This document shows positions 38,392-49,100 of a stretch of 64,000 nucleotides of DNA, in pieces. The position numbers and the translations under genes were made by a program. The stretch spans positions 248,001-312,000 of the forward strand of contig SEMN01000352.1 of NCBI GenBank assembly GCA_005408345.1, read 5' to 3'. The DNA comes from Macquaria australasica. Lineage: Eukaryota > Chordata > Actinopteri > Centrarchiformes > Percichthyidae. The notes below the pieces were generated by a model. It was not told the origin of the DNA. It did not search any database and saw only the letters and a program-made list of their open reading frames with translations. Position 1 is the first letter of the stretch; each line of letters opens with the position of its first letter.

Positions 38392-39480
38392 ATACTGCAA
38401 GACTCTGCAGGGTATGGAGGCTCTTTCTGAGCGTACAGATGGGTGTGTTTACACAGCAGCCAAAGACATGGAAGAGACTGGCTAGGAGGCGCAGACTGAG
38501 TCTTGCTTGTACTGTTTCTTCATCACCAAAGCCCTGGCTTTAAATCTTAAATGCCATAATAAAAATTCTGACATTGATATTTTAAGTGTACAGCCATGTT
38601 ATCAGCCCCGTGAGGCTGTTCTTAGGCACAGTGGTGCTTTGAGGTAAAAGCTAACACATCTTAGGCTTAGTGTGTAGCATGTTAACATTTGTAAAATAGC
38701 AGTAAAGACAAAGTACAGCTGAGGATGATGGGAATGCCATTAATTTAGCAGGTATTTGTTATCAAGCAAAGCACTGAACAAATTGAAATTTGACCTGAAG
38801 AAGAAGAGGGTAAAAAAACCCTGCAGTGGAATAAAAATGCCAGCCTTCAAATAGATACTGAGAATATATTACAGCATAAAGAATAAGGTTTGAATGCAGT
38901 TTTATAATAATAAACACATTTATTTGGATATATATTTGAATGCTTATTTATGTATTGATTTAATTAGGGGGTATTTCGTTTTTTCATCTGATATTTATTT
39001 ATTTAATTTCATATTAATACATTTCATCACTTATTTATTTCAGTGGCAATTTATTAATAGATATATTTATTTTTCAATTTCATCAATATAGTTATGACCC
39101 ACCTAACCTTCGATAAACTTACTTCATGTCAGATAAGTAATGAACATTTGGTCATGAGCCATAAAATCCAGCACGTACTTATCTGAAATGTCTACCCACA
39201 TATTTGTCAAACTAAAGGGTTACAGCTAGATGTTTCCACTGTGTGTCGCCCTTGGATGTCTGTAATCTGGCCCGACAGAGACCATTAATCTGTTGCTGAA
39301 CCTGCGATTACTTCCTGAACATTTGTCAGGTTCTGCTTCAAGTTTAGTTTAAGGACGATAAATAAGAACAAGACAAAAAAAAAAAAAAAAAACCCACTAA
39401 TCTAAAATAAATTTAATAAAAGTTGTATTCTTTAAAAATAAATAAATAAATAAATAAATACTGTAAATACTGGCATGCCT
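38392..39480. other. Intergenic AT-rich region
   Basis: Contains a T/A-rich block of ATTTATTT-like motifs (38,900-39,100), a poly(A) run (about 39,376-39,391) and an (AAAT)n tract (about 39,434-39,460). No gene was seen. Confidence 0.5.
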
Positions 39481-39490
39481 AGTGACGACA

Positions 39491-39534
39491 TGACGTCAGG
39501 ATTCTATGGTTGCTATGGATCTCGTATATTTATA
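39491..39534 (+). promoter_or_regulatory. CRE plus TATA promoter of the candidate gene
   Basis: A perfect CRE palindrome TGACGTCA (39,491-39,498) is followed 26 bp later by TATATTTATA (39,525-39,534). GGTTGCTATGG between them resembles an X-box half site (RFX). The candidate ATG is about 100 bp downstream of the TATA box, so a short 5' UTR is expected. This promoter layout is found in some CREM-driven testis genes; any tissue inference is speculative. Confidence 0.5.
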
Positions 39535-39632
39535 TTGGACGAGCTCTTTGTCGTCACCACGTCAACGTGAACTTGGAGGGACACACGTCATCTGACAACC
39601 AACAGCAACAGCAGAACCACGTTCAGTTGGAC

Positions 39633-41365
39633 ATGGAAAAAGTAAGAATATCAGTCCTTTAAAATCATTTTTAAACTTTTTAAAAGTATTTTTTTTTAAT
39701 TCTACAGTTGATAATTAGCTTGTTACTTAACATTAACGTTAGCTAACGTTGATAGTCGAAAGTTCAAATTCACGATTTTTATGGAAATAATTAAAACGAA
39801 CTAAAAAGAGACAAAAGTAAAATGTGTTAAACCACTTTAAAGTATTTACAAGCTGTTGTATTCAGAATTTAGCTAGAAGTTAGCTAAATGGTTAGCTAAG
39901 ACTTCACAGTACCTTAAATAACTGAAATTTGACAAAGACATAAATAATCATGCAAATTAATAAACTGAACAAGGGAACTGACTTTTTTAAACATCCTTTT
40001 GGGAGAATAAAATACTGCCTATTGCACAATCATGCATTTAGCAAGTCAACACCTTAAATACATATCAGTGCAGCAAATTAATAGAGTCCTCTCATTTCAT
40101 TTTTATTAGTGAGGAGACTGTTAATAGACTGTATAATATATATTTATAGAATATTTGTTTTGTAGTGACTGGTTAGGACCAAAGGTATCATTTATGTACA
40201 TAATCTCTACTAAACAAAGATTTGAGTACATAATTTCCAGGTAAATTAGATTTAATCTGGATTATTTAATCTGGATTATGCCTTAAATCAATGAGGTCAA
40301 AAGAATGGACTATCTTTAAATTTCATAATGTAACAAAGGTTTGTACAATATATTTTTCATTTTAATGTGATCGCAGATACTGTCTCAAAATTTAAAAAAT
40401 CCAAAAAGTATTATGAAAAATCTTTTTGTTTTTCAAGAAAGGGTTTAAAATGAAATCCCTGTTTGAGGAATCAGACTAGACAAACTGAACTTACAAATTA
40501 CCACTCGATGATATTAGTTACTGCTCTGTCCTATCCTGCTGATGCGTTTAGATTGACGCCAAACAGAGATTTATCCAACTCTACTGTATCAGTCTGACAG
40601 ATATTTGACTGAACAAGGTTGACCCAGTTCCTTCTCTTTTTCCCTCTCTCCATCTCTCCAACAGGAAAACAACAAGCGGAAGAGGGAGCAGGAGCCGCAG
40701 CCCCGGAGCCCTCGAGGAGCCTGCAGACAAAAGATCCTGCACCAACGAGAGGAGCTCCAGCCCCCAGCCGTCAACATCTGGCTCACAGGTGACCCCTGTC
40801 CAGCCAGAAAGGAGCACCAGCCCCCAGCCGTCTACTACTGGAGCACAGCGTGGAAGACTACGGGTCCTTGCTCAGCAGCGGGTGAGTAGTCCACCACGAA
40901 CACTCTGCTGAAATGTAAACAGGAAATCAAAGAGTGAAGAATCTTAGGAGACATTTTGAGAGCTCAGCATTTAACAATAAAAAAATGAATGTGAATGGAT
41001 TGTGTCCTTCAAGAAAGTATGAGTGACTGGTGAACGGTCGTGGTGTTTCTGTTGGCAGAGTGACCTCAACCCAAATGACTCGTCTCATTCTTCTTACTGA
41101 ACTAGTTTGACCTGTTTTTTACTTTTTCTCCTCTGTCCATCTCTCTAACAGGCTCGGGAAAGGAGGAGGAGGAGGAGGAGACAGAGGCAGCAGGAGGCGA
41201 GACGCCGCAGACTACGTGACGGGTACTTTGACGTTGAAGTCGTGTTCAGCAGACTCAGGCCCTCCGTGCGCATCCCCCGTTGGGTTCCACTTGCTACTGC
41301 TCAAGAGGTAATGGCAGAGGTGTCGGCGTGGTGGAACGACTCTCCTCTCAGACCGGAGATGTAAA

Positions 41366-41402
<37 letters not shown>

Positions 41403-44400
41403 AAAACATTTTTTATTGATAAGTTTAGGATATTGTTAAGTGTTAAGTTTAGGTTATATAGATAAGTAATAGTAAATGTAGGATATAGATATAGTATTAA
41501 GTTTAGAATATTATTTAGGATATTGATAAGTGATAACTTTAGGTTATAGATAAGCATTGATACGTTAAGGAAATAGATAAGTAGAGCTGCAAAATTTAGT
41601 CAATCAATGACTCGATCAGCAGAAAATTAATTGACAACTATTTTTATTATCGATTAATCATTCTAAGTAATTTTCTTATTAAAAATGCCAAACATTCTCT
41701 GGTTCCAGCTTCTCCAATGTGAGGATTTGCAGCTTCTCTGTGTTTTATTGTAAACTGAGTCTCTTTGACTATTGTCTGGCATTTTATTGACCAAACGATT
41801 AATCGATTAATCAAGGAAATAATTGGTAGATTTATCGATAATGAAAATAATTAGTTCGTTGAAGCCCTATAGATAAGTAATGATTAGTTCAGGTTATAGA
41901 TAAGTGATAAGTTTAAGTTATAGATGTGATAAGTTTAAGTTCTAGATATGTAATGATATGTTTAGGATACAGGTAAGTATTGATAAGTTTAGGATACAGA
42001 TAAGTAATTATCTAATACTCTTTTCATTTCTTCTTTTAAAAACTAAAAACAAAACAAAAAACCAGTGTGTAGGTAAGTATTGATAAGTGTAAAAGAAGTA
42101 AAGGGCTTTAAGAGGGTCTTCAGGAAATGTTCCATTCAAATCCATTTTTAAATCTTATAATGACTCAAGAACAGGAGAAGAAATGTTCTTCCATACTCAT
42201 TATTTAGAATGTCTATTTTATTAATTCACATCTCAGTTTATGGACTGATTAGCAGTTGAAACTAATTGGAAGAATTTATAGATCACTTTTTACATTTGTT
42301 TGTTATATTTGGATGGAACATTTCCAAAGGGTTAGGGTTAGGGAGGGTTAGACTCTCATAAAGCCCTTTACTTCGTTTACTTTTGTGGATATTAAACGTT
42401 GATTCAAGAAATAATTAATATTTAAAATTCTACCAAACTAATACAAAAGGATCCACTGTACGTAAGTAATGGTTAGTCTTCCAACTCTCCTTTGGGTAAA
42501 AATCGTATACATTTTTTTCTTAATATCAACACATTAAAAGACCAAAACCAACAGTGTATATTTGTGGCTAATTTTTAAAGATTCATTCTTCAGTAGGAAC
42601 CAATGGCTTTGGGTTTGAGTCCCAGCTACAGAGCAGAGAAGTCAGGAAGAACTAAGAGACGGACTAATGCATCGTTGGTTTTGGTCTTTTCATGACATTT
42701 GTTTACAATAATAAAAATATAGAATATCAGCATCCTCATCCTTTAAAATACAAAACAAATAGTTTAAATGAAGGGAAGGGCTTCAAGAGGGTCTTTTGGC
42801 AAGGTTCCATTCAAATGCCTTTTAATTAGTATTAATGTCATTCCTCCAACATCATTATTAATAATGTCTAATTGATTTCGTACATCTCAGTATAGTAACT
42901 GATGAGCAGGTAATCTATACACCAATGTTAGTTTGTTAAACTAGTGTGTGAACAACAGGAAGCATGTATTTGTATGTACATTGTCAAAGGGTTAGTGTTA
43001 GGGAGGGTCAGACCCTCCTAAAGCGCTTTCCTTCTGGCACTTTAGTTACTGTTAATGAGTAATGAAAACCATCTACAAAAAACAACAAAAAACATTAGCA
43101 TATAAATAAATAAATGTAGGTCTTTCAGCTCTCTCATTTCCTTATACATTTCTTTTAAAGAGTTTATTGAAAACATTGTAAAAAATGAAGGATATTGAAA
43201 AACTTAACTTAAAAGCTAAATATTCTACAAAAAAAAAAAAAGTTGACTTCATAACAGAAGAAAAGGACTTTAGGAGGGTCATCTGGCATTATTCCACTCC
43301 AACTGCTTTTCCTAAACTGCATATGTTGGTAAATAATTTCCCATACCGCATCAGATTTTATTTTTAAACGACAGAAAGTTAGACTGATTTCAGCCACAAG
43401 AGGTCAGGAGTGCACTGCTCCAAAGTGTTCATTTGAATGTATCCATGACGCAGTCTGCACTCAGCGTGTCAAAGTCTGAGCCAAGCTTTCATTTCTAACT
43501 GTGTTTAGTAGTGGATGTCATCTGAGCCATATAACAGAATAAGAGGCTCAGCAAGAAGCTGCAGTGTAATGTAATGGAGCTGATGACCACTTAGATACGG
43601 TACACTCCTCATCTCTTGTGGCTGAAAAACACTTTCACTTAGCTGCTTTGCTCCCAGCTACTTTCTCACTGGTTCACGTCTAAGTATGAGACATGAGCAG
43701 CTGAATAAAATAAACTTGTTTACATTTCATTCTGAACAACAGGAAGCATATATTTGGATGGAACATTGCCAGAGGGTCAGGGTTAGGCCGGGTTAGACCC
43801 TCCTAAAGCCCTTTTCTTTATGTTACTGAGTCATTACAGTGAGTACTGGTGCTACGACTGGTGGCAGCAGTGCCAGTAACAGTAGTAGTAATATGAACAA
43901 GCAGAAGCAAAAGTATTTAAAAAACTAAAGATCTAAAATGTTTTAACTAAATAATATAATATCATATTATTTAATAATAGTAATAAAATAAGATAATGTA
44001 GAGAGAATCTTCAAAATGAAAGCAGGCAGTATTAAGATTGTAAACACTAAGTATTAGTAGCTGGATAGTGTCCTGCTGGCCCCTCAGAAGCAGGGGGACT
44101 AACATTACTAATAACTAATAAATGGACTAGTAGTAGCACTTAAAGTATTTGTAATAACCAGGGTTGGGCAATACAAATAAGACCTTATGTCTTGGTAAAT
44201 GTCATTTTATATTATGATATAAAATATCCAGGTGGGAATGCTGGTAAATGGTAAATTAATTAACTGACAGTAATTATTATTTTAATGCTAGAGTCCTATA
44301 AATCCAATATTAAAATAATAAAATAATATACCCAGGAAACAAATAATATAGAATAAAAAAAGACAAAATTCCTTCTTCTAACGGTGTATATGGACATATT

Positions 44401-44645
44401 GCCTGATCATAGTCCCAACTAATTTAACTTTACTGAGTCCTTTTGAGCAGGAAAATGAAATTCAGGTTCCTCTGAAAGTTTTCTCTGAAACTATTTTCTC
44501 CAAATTAGGCTACTTCATCTTGCTCACTGTGACGACCTCTCCTGCTTCCCTACTACTCTGCTTGGTTTGCTTTGTCTTGGTTTGCTTGGTCTCTTTTCTC
44601 CTCTCCTTTCAGGAAGAAGTCGAGCTGAGTGGAGGTGGTCAGTGA
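39633..44645 (+). CDS. Candidate undescribed Arg/Ser-rich protein gene (multi-exon)
   Basis: Not recognised. Three or four exons with good splice sites: 39,633-39,641 (ATG plus two codons, donor GTAAGA), 40,665-40,881, and 41,152 to either a stop at 41,362-41,364 or a donor at 41,307 (GAG|GTAATG) joined to 44,613-44,645. Exons 2 and 3 share one long open frame. It has an RSRS-type start, two related blocks (SSSPQPSTSG and STSPQPSTTG), an uninterrupted Arg run with Gln-rich flank (about 12 Arg in 25), then DGYFDVEVVFSRLRPSV and IPRWVPLATAQE. It ends either VSAWWNDSPLRPEM or, if spliced, EEVELSGGGQ. Oddly, exon 1 ends in phase 0 while this frame needs phase 2, a one-base mismatch in a run of five A. 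Using ATG as written gives a different, less convincing frame that stops in exon 3. It could be a real gene, a decayed gene or a non-coding RNA. No known domain. Confidence 0.45.
41340..41412. repeat. A-rich (AAAAC)n run at the candidate gene's first stop codon
   Basis: Directly after the TAA at 41,362 lies a run of AAAAC/AAAAAC units to about 41,408, then a T run. It is purine-rich simple sequence and could also act as an internal priming site that mimics a poly(A) end. Confidence 0.7.
41418..42010. repeat. Degenerate minisatellite, interrupted by a MITE
   Basis: Imperfect repetition of units built from GATAAGT, TTTAGG(A/T)TAT and TAGATAAGTA, about 25-35 bp each, on both sides of the inverted-repeat element at 41,584-41,869. 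The spacing is irregular, so a consensus period cannot be fixed by eye. Confidence 0.6.
41584..41869. mobile_element. Teleost MITE copy 1, with direct-repeat flanks
   Basis: Begins GAGCTGCAAAATTTAGTC and ends with the inverted TTAGTTCGTTGAAGCCCTA. Internal inverted motifs CGATTAATC appear near both ends, and the core contains CTTCTCCAATGTGAGGATTTG. TAGATAAGTA flanks both sides (41,574-41,583 and 41,870-41,879); because the host is a minisatellite of this unit, it may be a target duplication or simply repeat register. A second, more diverged copy lies at 63,531-63,820. Confidence 0.75.
42099..42372. mobile_element. Inverted-repeat element family, copy A
   Basis: Left end TAAAGGGCTTTAAGAGGGTCT and inverted right end AGACTCTCATAAAGCCCTTTA. 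Inside the ends, TGTTCCATTCAAAT on the left faces ATTTGGATGGAACA on the right. Before the right end is a telomere-like GGGTTAGGGTTAGGGAGGG (42,329-42,347). No coding capacity. Confidence 0.75.
42771..43034. mobile_element. Inverted-repeat element family, copy B
   Basis: Same family as copy A. It has AAGGGCTTCAAGAGGGTCTT and GGTTCCATTCAAATG on the left, and GGGTTAGTGTTAGGGAGGGTC with GACCCTCCTAAAGCGCTTTCC on the right. Length is close to that of copy A, about 400 bp after it and in the same orientation. Confidence 0.72.
43257..43820. mobile_element. Inverted-repeat element family, copy C, with a nested insertion
   Basis: Left GAAGAAAAGGACTTTAGGAGG and right GACCCTCCTAAAGCCCTTTTC are inverted. 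Before the right end is TTTGGATGGAACATTGCC with GGGTCAGGGTTAGGCCGGG. It is about twice the length of copies A and B because another inverted-repeat element sits inside at 43,388-43,627. Confidence 0.7.
43388..43627. mobile_element. Nested inverted-repeat element inside copy C
   Basis: The left end TTTCAGCCACAAGAGGTCAG is mirrored by the right end CTCATCTCTTGTGGCTGAAA. The inverted similarity runs about 28 bp. The ends start with CAG, as in many hAT MITEs. No clear target duplication was found. Confidence 0.6.
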
Positions 44646-45750
44646 GAGGAGGTTCACCTGGGCTGGGAAGCACTGTGTCCTGGGTTCATCTGCCTCCCCT
44701 GCCCAATGGGTCAAGAGACAGGATCTTGCATTGGTCTTGCTAAGACATTCAACTGCCTCCTCTTATGCAACCCAAATTTAGAAACAGCGGCAGTAACAGC
44801 AGTACAGTTAGTCGTATCAGTGCCAGGAGCCTCAGCGACAGTATAGTTACCATAGCAGCAGTGTTAGTAGTAGCATTAACAGTACAGTAGAAGTAATAGT
44901 TACAGTAGTGATGTAGCTGTTGTAGCAACAGGTGCAAGTGTTGGGGAAGCTACTCTCTAAATGTAATGAAACATCTAAATAATAATAATAATTCACAATT
45001 CTTCATTATTTTGCCTTTAAATCATCTTAATTAATAAAATGTATTGATCCAACTTTAAATCCTTCTGCATCTTTGTGTTGTGCTATATAGATATGTACTT
45101 ATAGTGATATACTGTACTATAAATACATACAGATGGGTGACAAGTACACCTTTTTTTGGGTCCCATGGTTTCCTATAATTTCCCACAAAGGAACTGATAT
45201 GTAACTGTAAATTCTTAGAGAAGTACTTATAAAAATAAAAATATTTTGTAATTTTGTCCTAATTGTAGGAAAAATTTAGACATTTTTAAGTGATACTTTG
45301 AATTAATTAAAAGTCTTTTAGTCAGCCGAACATGCACAAATGTAAAATGTGTCAACAGGCGAGCATACAATTCAACTATGCAGAGAATAGTTTCCAATTG
45401 TAAATGAATGATGAATGAATATTTACTTGGGTTTGAGGACATTTTTAGATAAAAACTGCTGGAATTAAAAAAATTCGATCTGCATATCCTCTAGTTGCAT
45501 ACAGTATTCTCAGGCTTTTATTGAATGTTATCAAGTTTTATTCAATATTAGACCATTTCCACATTCTCAAAAAAAAAAAATGAAATACTATCAGACTTGT
45601 TTTCCATATTCTGAAGTTAATAAATATTCTGTTTTCCATTTAATTGTTCTTACAAATTATTACCTGAAAGGCATGTCACATGTTGCATGGGTTTTTATCG
45701 TATCCACCTCTATTCATGTTACTTTTGTAGTTCCATAACACTTTTGTAAA
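44646..45750. other. Intergenic between candidate gene and snx29
   Basis: Sequence after the last candidate exon. It contains AGT/CAG-rich trinucleotide stretches (44,790-44,940) and AT-rich DNA, with no supportable exon or RNA gene. Confidence 0.45.
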
Positions 45751-45756
45751 ACAAAG

Positions 45757-45816
45757 ACTACAACTCCCATTAGGGTCTTCCCGTCATATGACAGCTGTGT
45801 GTTTTATCATGTGACC
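45757..45816 (+). promoter_or_regulatory. snx29: snx29 upstream motifs: ZNF143-type site and E-boxes
   Basis: ACTACAACTCCCATTA at 45,757-45,772 matches the ZNF143/SBS core (ACTACAnnTCCCA). A palindrome GTCATATGAC (45,783-45,792) and TCATGTGACC (45,807-45,816, USF/TFE-like) follow. They lie 370-425 bp before the snx29 ATG, with a CpG-rich 5' exon in between (about 45,960-46,110). Confidence 0.45.
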
Positions 45817-46181
45817 TTGACACTGCTCAGTCGGTACTCCGTTTCCCTATTTCGCAGTGCCACAGGCTCAAAACTGAAAACACTTCATTTCTCTTCTACG
45901 CTCCACCACACTTTAGACAGCTGGCTCTGAAATTACATGTCTGCTCATTAGGCTTTGTGCAGGACTTACATGTCAGACTGCGGCTCCCCGGCAGGCCTCT
46001 CTGTTCGCCGTGTGAGCATCGGTCCTCACGCCGCGGTTGGGTGGGTCCAGCTCGGCCAGAGGCAGCATGGGCCCGGCGCATAGCTAGCCCTCCGCTCCTC
46101 AAAGCTACAGAAAGGGATGAATCAGATCGGTGGTGAGCTGTTGAGCTTGCATGTCGCTGCTAACGGAGTTTGGCTGTCAGA

Positions 46182-49100
46182 ATGAACGGTGAGTTTTGTT
46201 GTCTTACTGCTAAAGCATAAAATGTCACATCATGCATGCAGGAGGAGATTGGGTGACTCGTTAGTTGCTTCAGTGTTCAGACATGAAGTTAGGGATTTCT
46301 GCTGACTTGTTAAAAGCGAAGGACTCTGCAGCCACTTCCTGGATATGCTAATATCCAGCAAATGCAAATCTTCTATTTTTTTTGCAAACCTTAGTGAATT
46401 AATAGATGGATGTTGTTTCACTTCAAAGAAAATAAAAGCAATTCAACACTGTTCTGTTAACGTGTGAAATGAAATGACTAATCGCGTAGTGTTCAGGTTC
46501 ACTATGACAGCCTGGAAAAACACCTGATAGTTTTGTTGGCAAGTTAACAAGAGAAGGTGTTTTCCTGAGGCTGTAAGTAGCCTTGAGGTTATAGAAGTGT
46601 GGTTATGACAAGGTACTGGCCTTAAACCCATGTAATCATGTGGGTGGAGGAAAGTGACTGCTCCAGCTTGCATCCGTCTGCAACTGTTGAGGTGCCCTTT
46701 AGCAAAGCACTTGACTTGACCCAGAGCTGGTCCAGCTATTAGAAGACTGCATAGTTAAGTGGGAAACTCCTGGTTAATATTTAATCTGCTGAGTACTTTT
46801 TTGATCATATGAATCATTGATATTCCATTTACAATAAGATAAATCAGAGAAAAGCAGCAAATCTTCACATTGGAAAAGCTGTAATCGCAAAATGGATGGG
46901 GTGTCGCTTAAAAATATCACTCAAACTAAATTATCTAAATTCTTTTTTCTTATTTTCTGTACATCGTTTAATTGATTAATCTAATAATCATTTCTACTCT
47001 AATTGTAACAGTGTAACAAACACATTATACAAGAGTATTATACAAATATTATAATAGAAATTTAGACAGTTCCTTCAGGATTATTGTAGGAATACTACAT
47101 ACTAAAGCAGCCAAGTGTATTTGTTTATTGGTTTATTTAACTGGGACAGTGCACATTAATAAACACTGCTGTAAATGAGCTTACAGCACACAGTGAAAGT
47201 TCTTGTAATATTGACTTTGTTTTATCTCAGTGAGATTTGTGTCTTTGTTTATTTGCTGGGGTGTAATACAGGTGCTATAAAAATTTAAATTATCCGTTAT
47301 AAACAAACTGAAACTGTGTTTTATCTGACAGCGATGGTCCATGACTTTCTTCCTCTCCTCTTGGACATGCATAATTAATACAGGATCAAGCACTGACTGG
47401 GAAATTGAGTCTGTATTACAGTCATTTCCTCAATCCATCATCAAACTTAATTTGGGTAATTTCCTGTGTTTGTCTGCAGGCACTCAGCAGAGTGATACCA
47501 AGAGGCAGCACCTCCTGGAGAGGCTGCTGGATGCTGTCAAACAGGTGGGTCACCTGCTATCTGTACGTTCTTTATGTGGTAGACAACATAGTTCCAAACT
47601 TAATTCCAAAATCTGCTAGAACTTGTACACCCCAAACATTCATGTCTTTCCACTTTCCGCATTTTGTCAGCATTGTAGGAGACAGCCAAAAAAATGACAA
47701 TGAAAAAATCTCAAAGCCAGATTGGCCTTAATATAAAGAACTATGTGTTCATTTTATTAGTGATCTATATCTGTGAATTTCTGCTGTAAATGATTATCAT
47801 TGTTTACAAATGAAAGATAGACAGAGACAGAAAGAGACTTCCAAATTTGAAGGCTGTGTCTGCACCTCACCTTAAAAGTGTGTAGTGTTAGGAATAATAC
47901 CTTTCACTGGGACACAAAAATGATTTAACATTGGTCAAAGTTTGTGGTGTCTGAATACCTTTTAGTTCCTTTATCTACTGTATCTACCAAAACACGCTAG
48001 AGGAAGTAAAACTAAGCACTGTTTACAACATCTACAAGTTGATCTCTATTGAATTAAATGCAAATATAGAGAGTAGAGTAGAATTTGTGTGCTAGTCATA
48101 TTCTGTGAGATTTTTTGTTTTTGCCGTTGAGCAGGGAAACATAACACTGGCAGATGTGGTTTGATGCGATGTCCTTTCTCATACAAAGAGGGGAAAAGAA
48201 AGTGGGAACTGCATGTACAGTACCAGGGCTAGTCTGGACTGGTTTGTGGTTTCAAGGAGCAGAGTTCCCTTATAGAAGCTCCTCATGATGCATGTCTCTG
48301 CAAACCTTTAACACAGTACTCGGCAAGGAACCATTATGGGGCATTTATTGAGATGAGGATGCTGAGTTGAGGCTTTGAGTTAGCTTTTAGTTATGTAAGT
48401 GCAAACAGATTCACTGCCCTGCATTTATTTGTGACAGTGAGATCAGTTCCCCTGGTTTTGTCTTTAATCCACTTTATCTGCTCATAATTGGCACTCCAAA
48501 CTTTCCAGCTACTGGCCAAATGATAGGCTGCTAGGAGCCTCATATTATTCAGATATACCATGTACTGCGCAATCAGTAATGTTCATCAGTAAAAGACTAT
48601 CTATTCTGTGGCTACTCCAGCGATTTAGGCCCTTGAAATCTTGAAAATGTGCTCATTATGTGGTGGCGTACTGAAAAAAGAAGTATTTCATAGGCAGCTA
48701 TTATCATTCCCTTCATATCTTTCCAGTGCCAAATCCGCTTTGGAGGAAGAAAGGAGATTGCCACAGACTCAGACAGCAGGTAAGAGAAGCTGCCTGTTAC
48801 CAAGACATTCTTTTGTTAAACCTGGTGGTTTGCGTGTGTCGTTCAAGGTCACTTGATGCTGTGGTGCTTTAGGCTTATCTTAACTTCAGCCGCTTCTGTA
48901 AAGCGATCTGGCAACATGCCCAGCTCGAGGATCAATTTCTTTGCCACAAAAATGATTTTAAAACAAAATAAATAACCTTTCTTTTTGTTCTGAGAACTTT
49001 TCCAATATTTTCTATCATATCTAATCAATAAGAAAGTTCAGTTTTATGACGCTAATGTCATTCAAAAAAGGAAAATCTGGGTATGTATGAACAGTTATGT

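Noticed and set aside
39633..41235. ATG-initiated alternative frame (MEKENNKRKREQ...) for the candidate gene
   Set aside because: It stops early in exon 3, and the internal duplication shows disruptive changes in it. It is kept only as a possibility because it owns the visible ATG.
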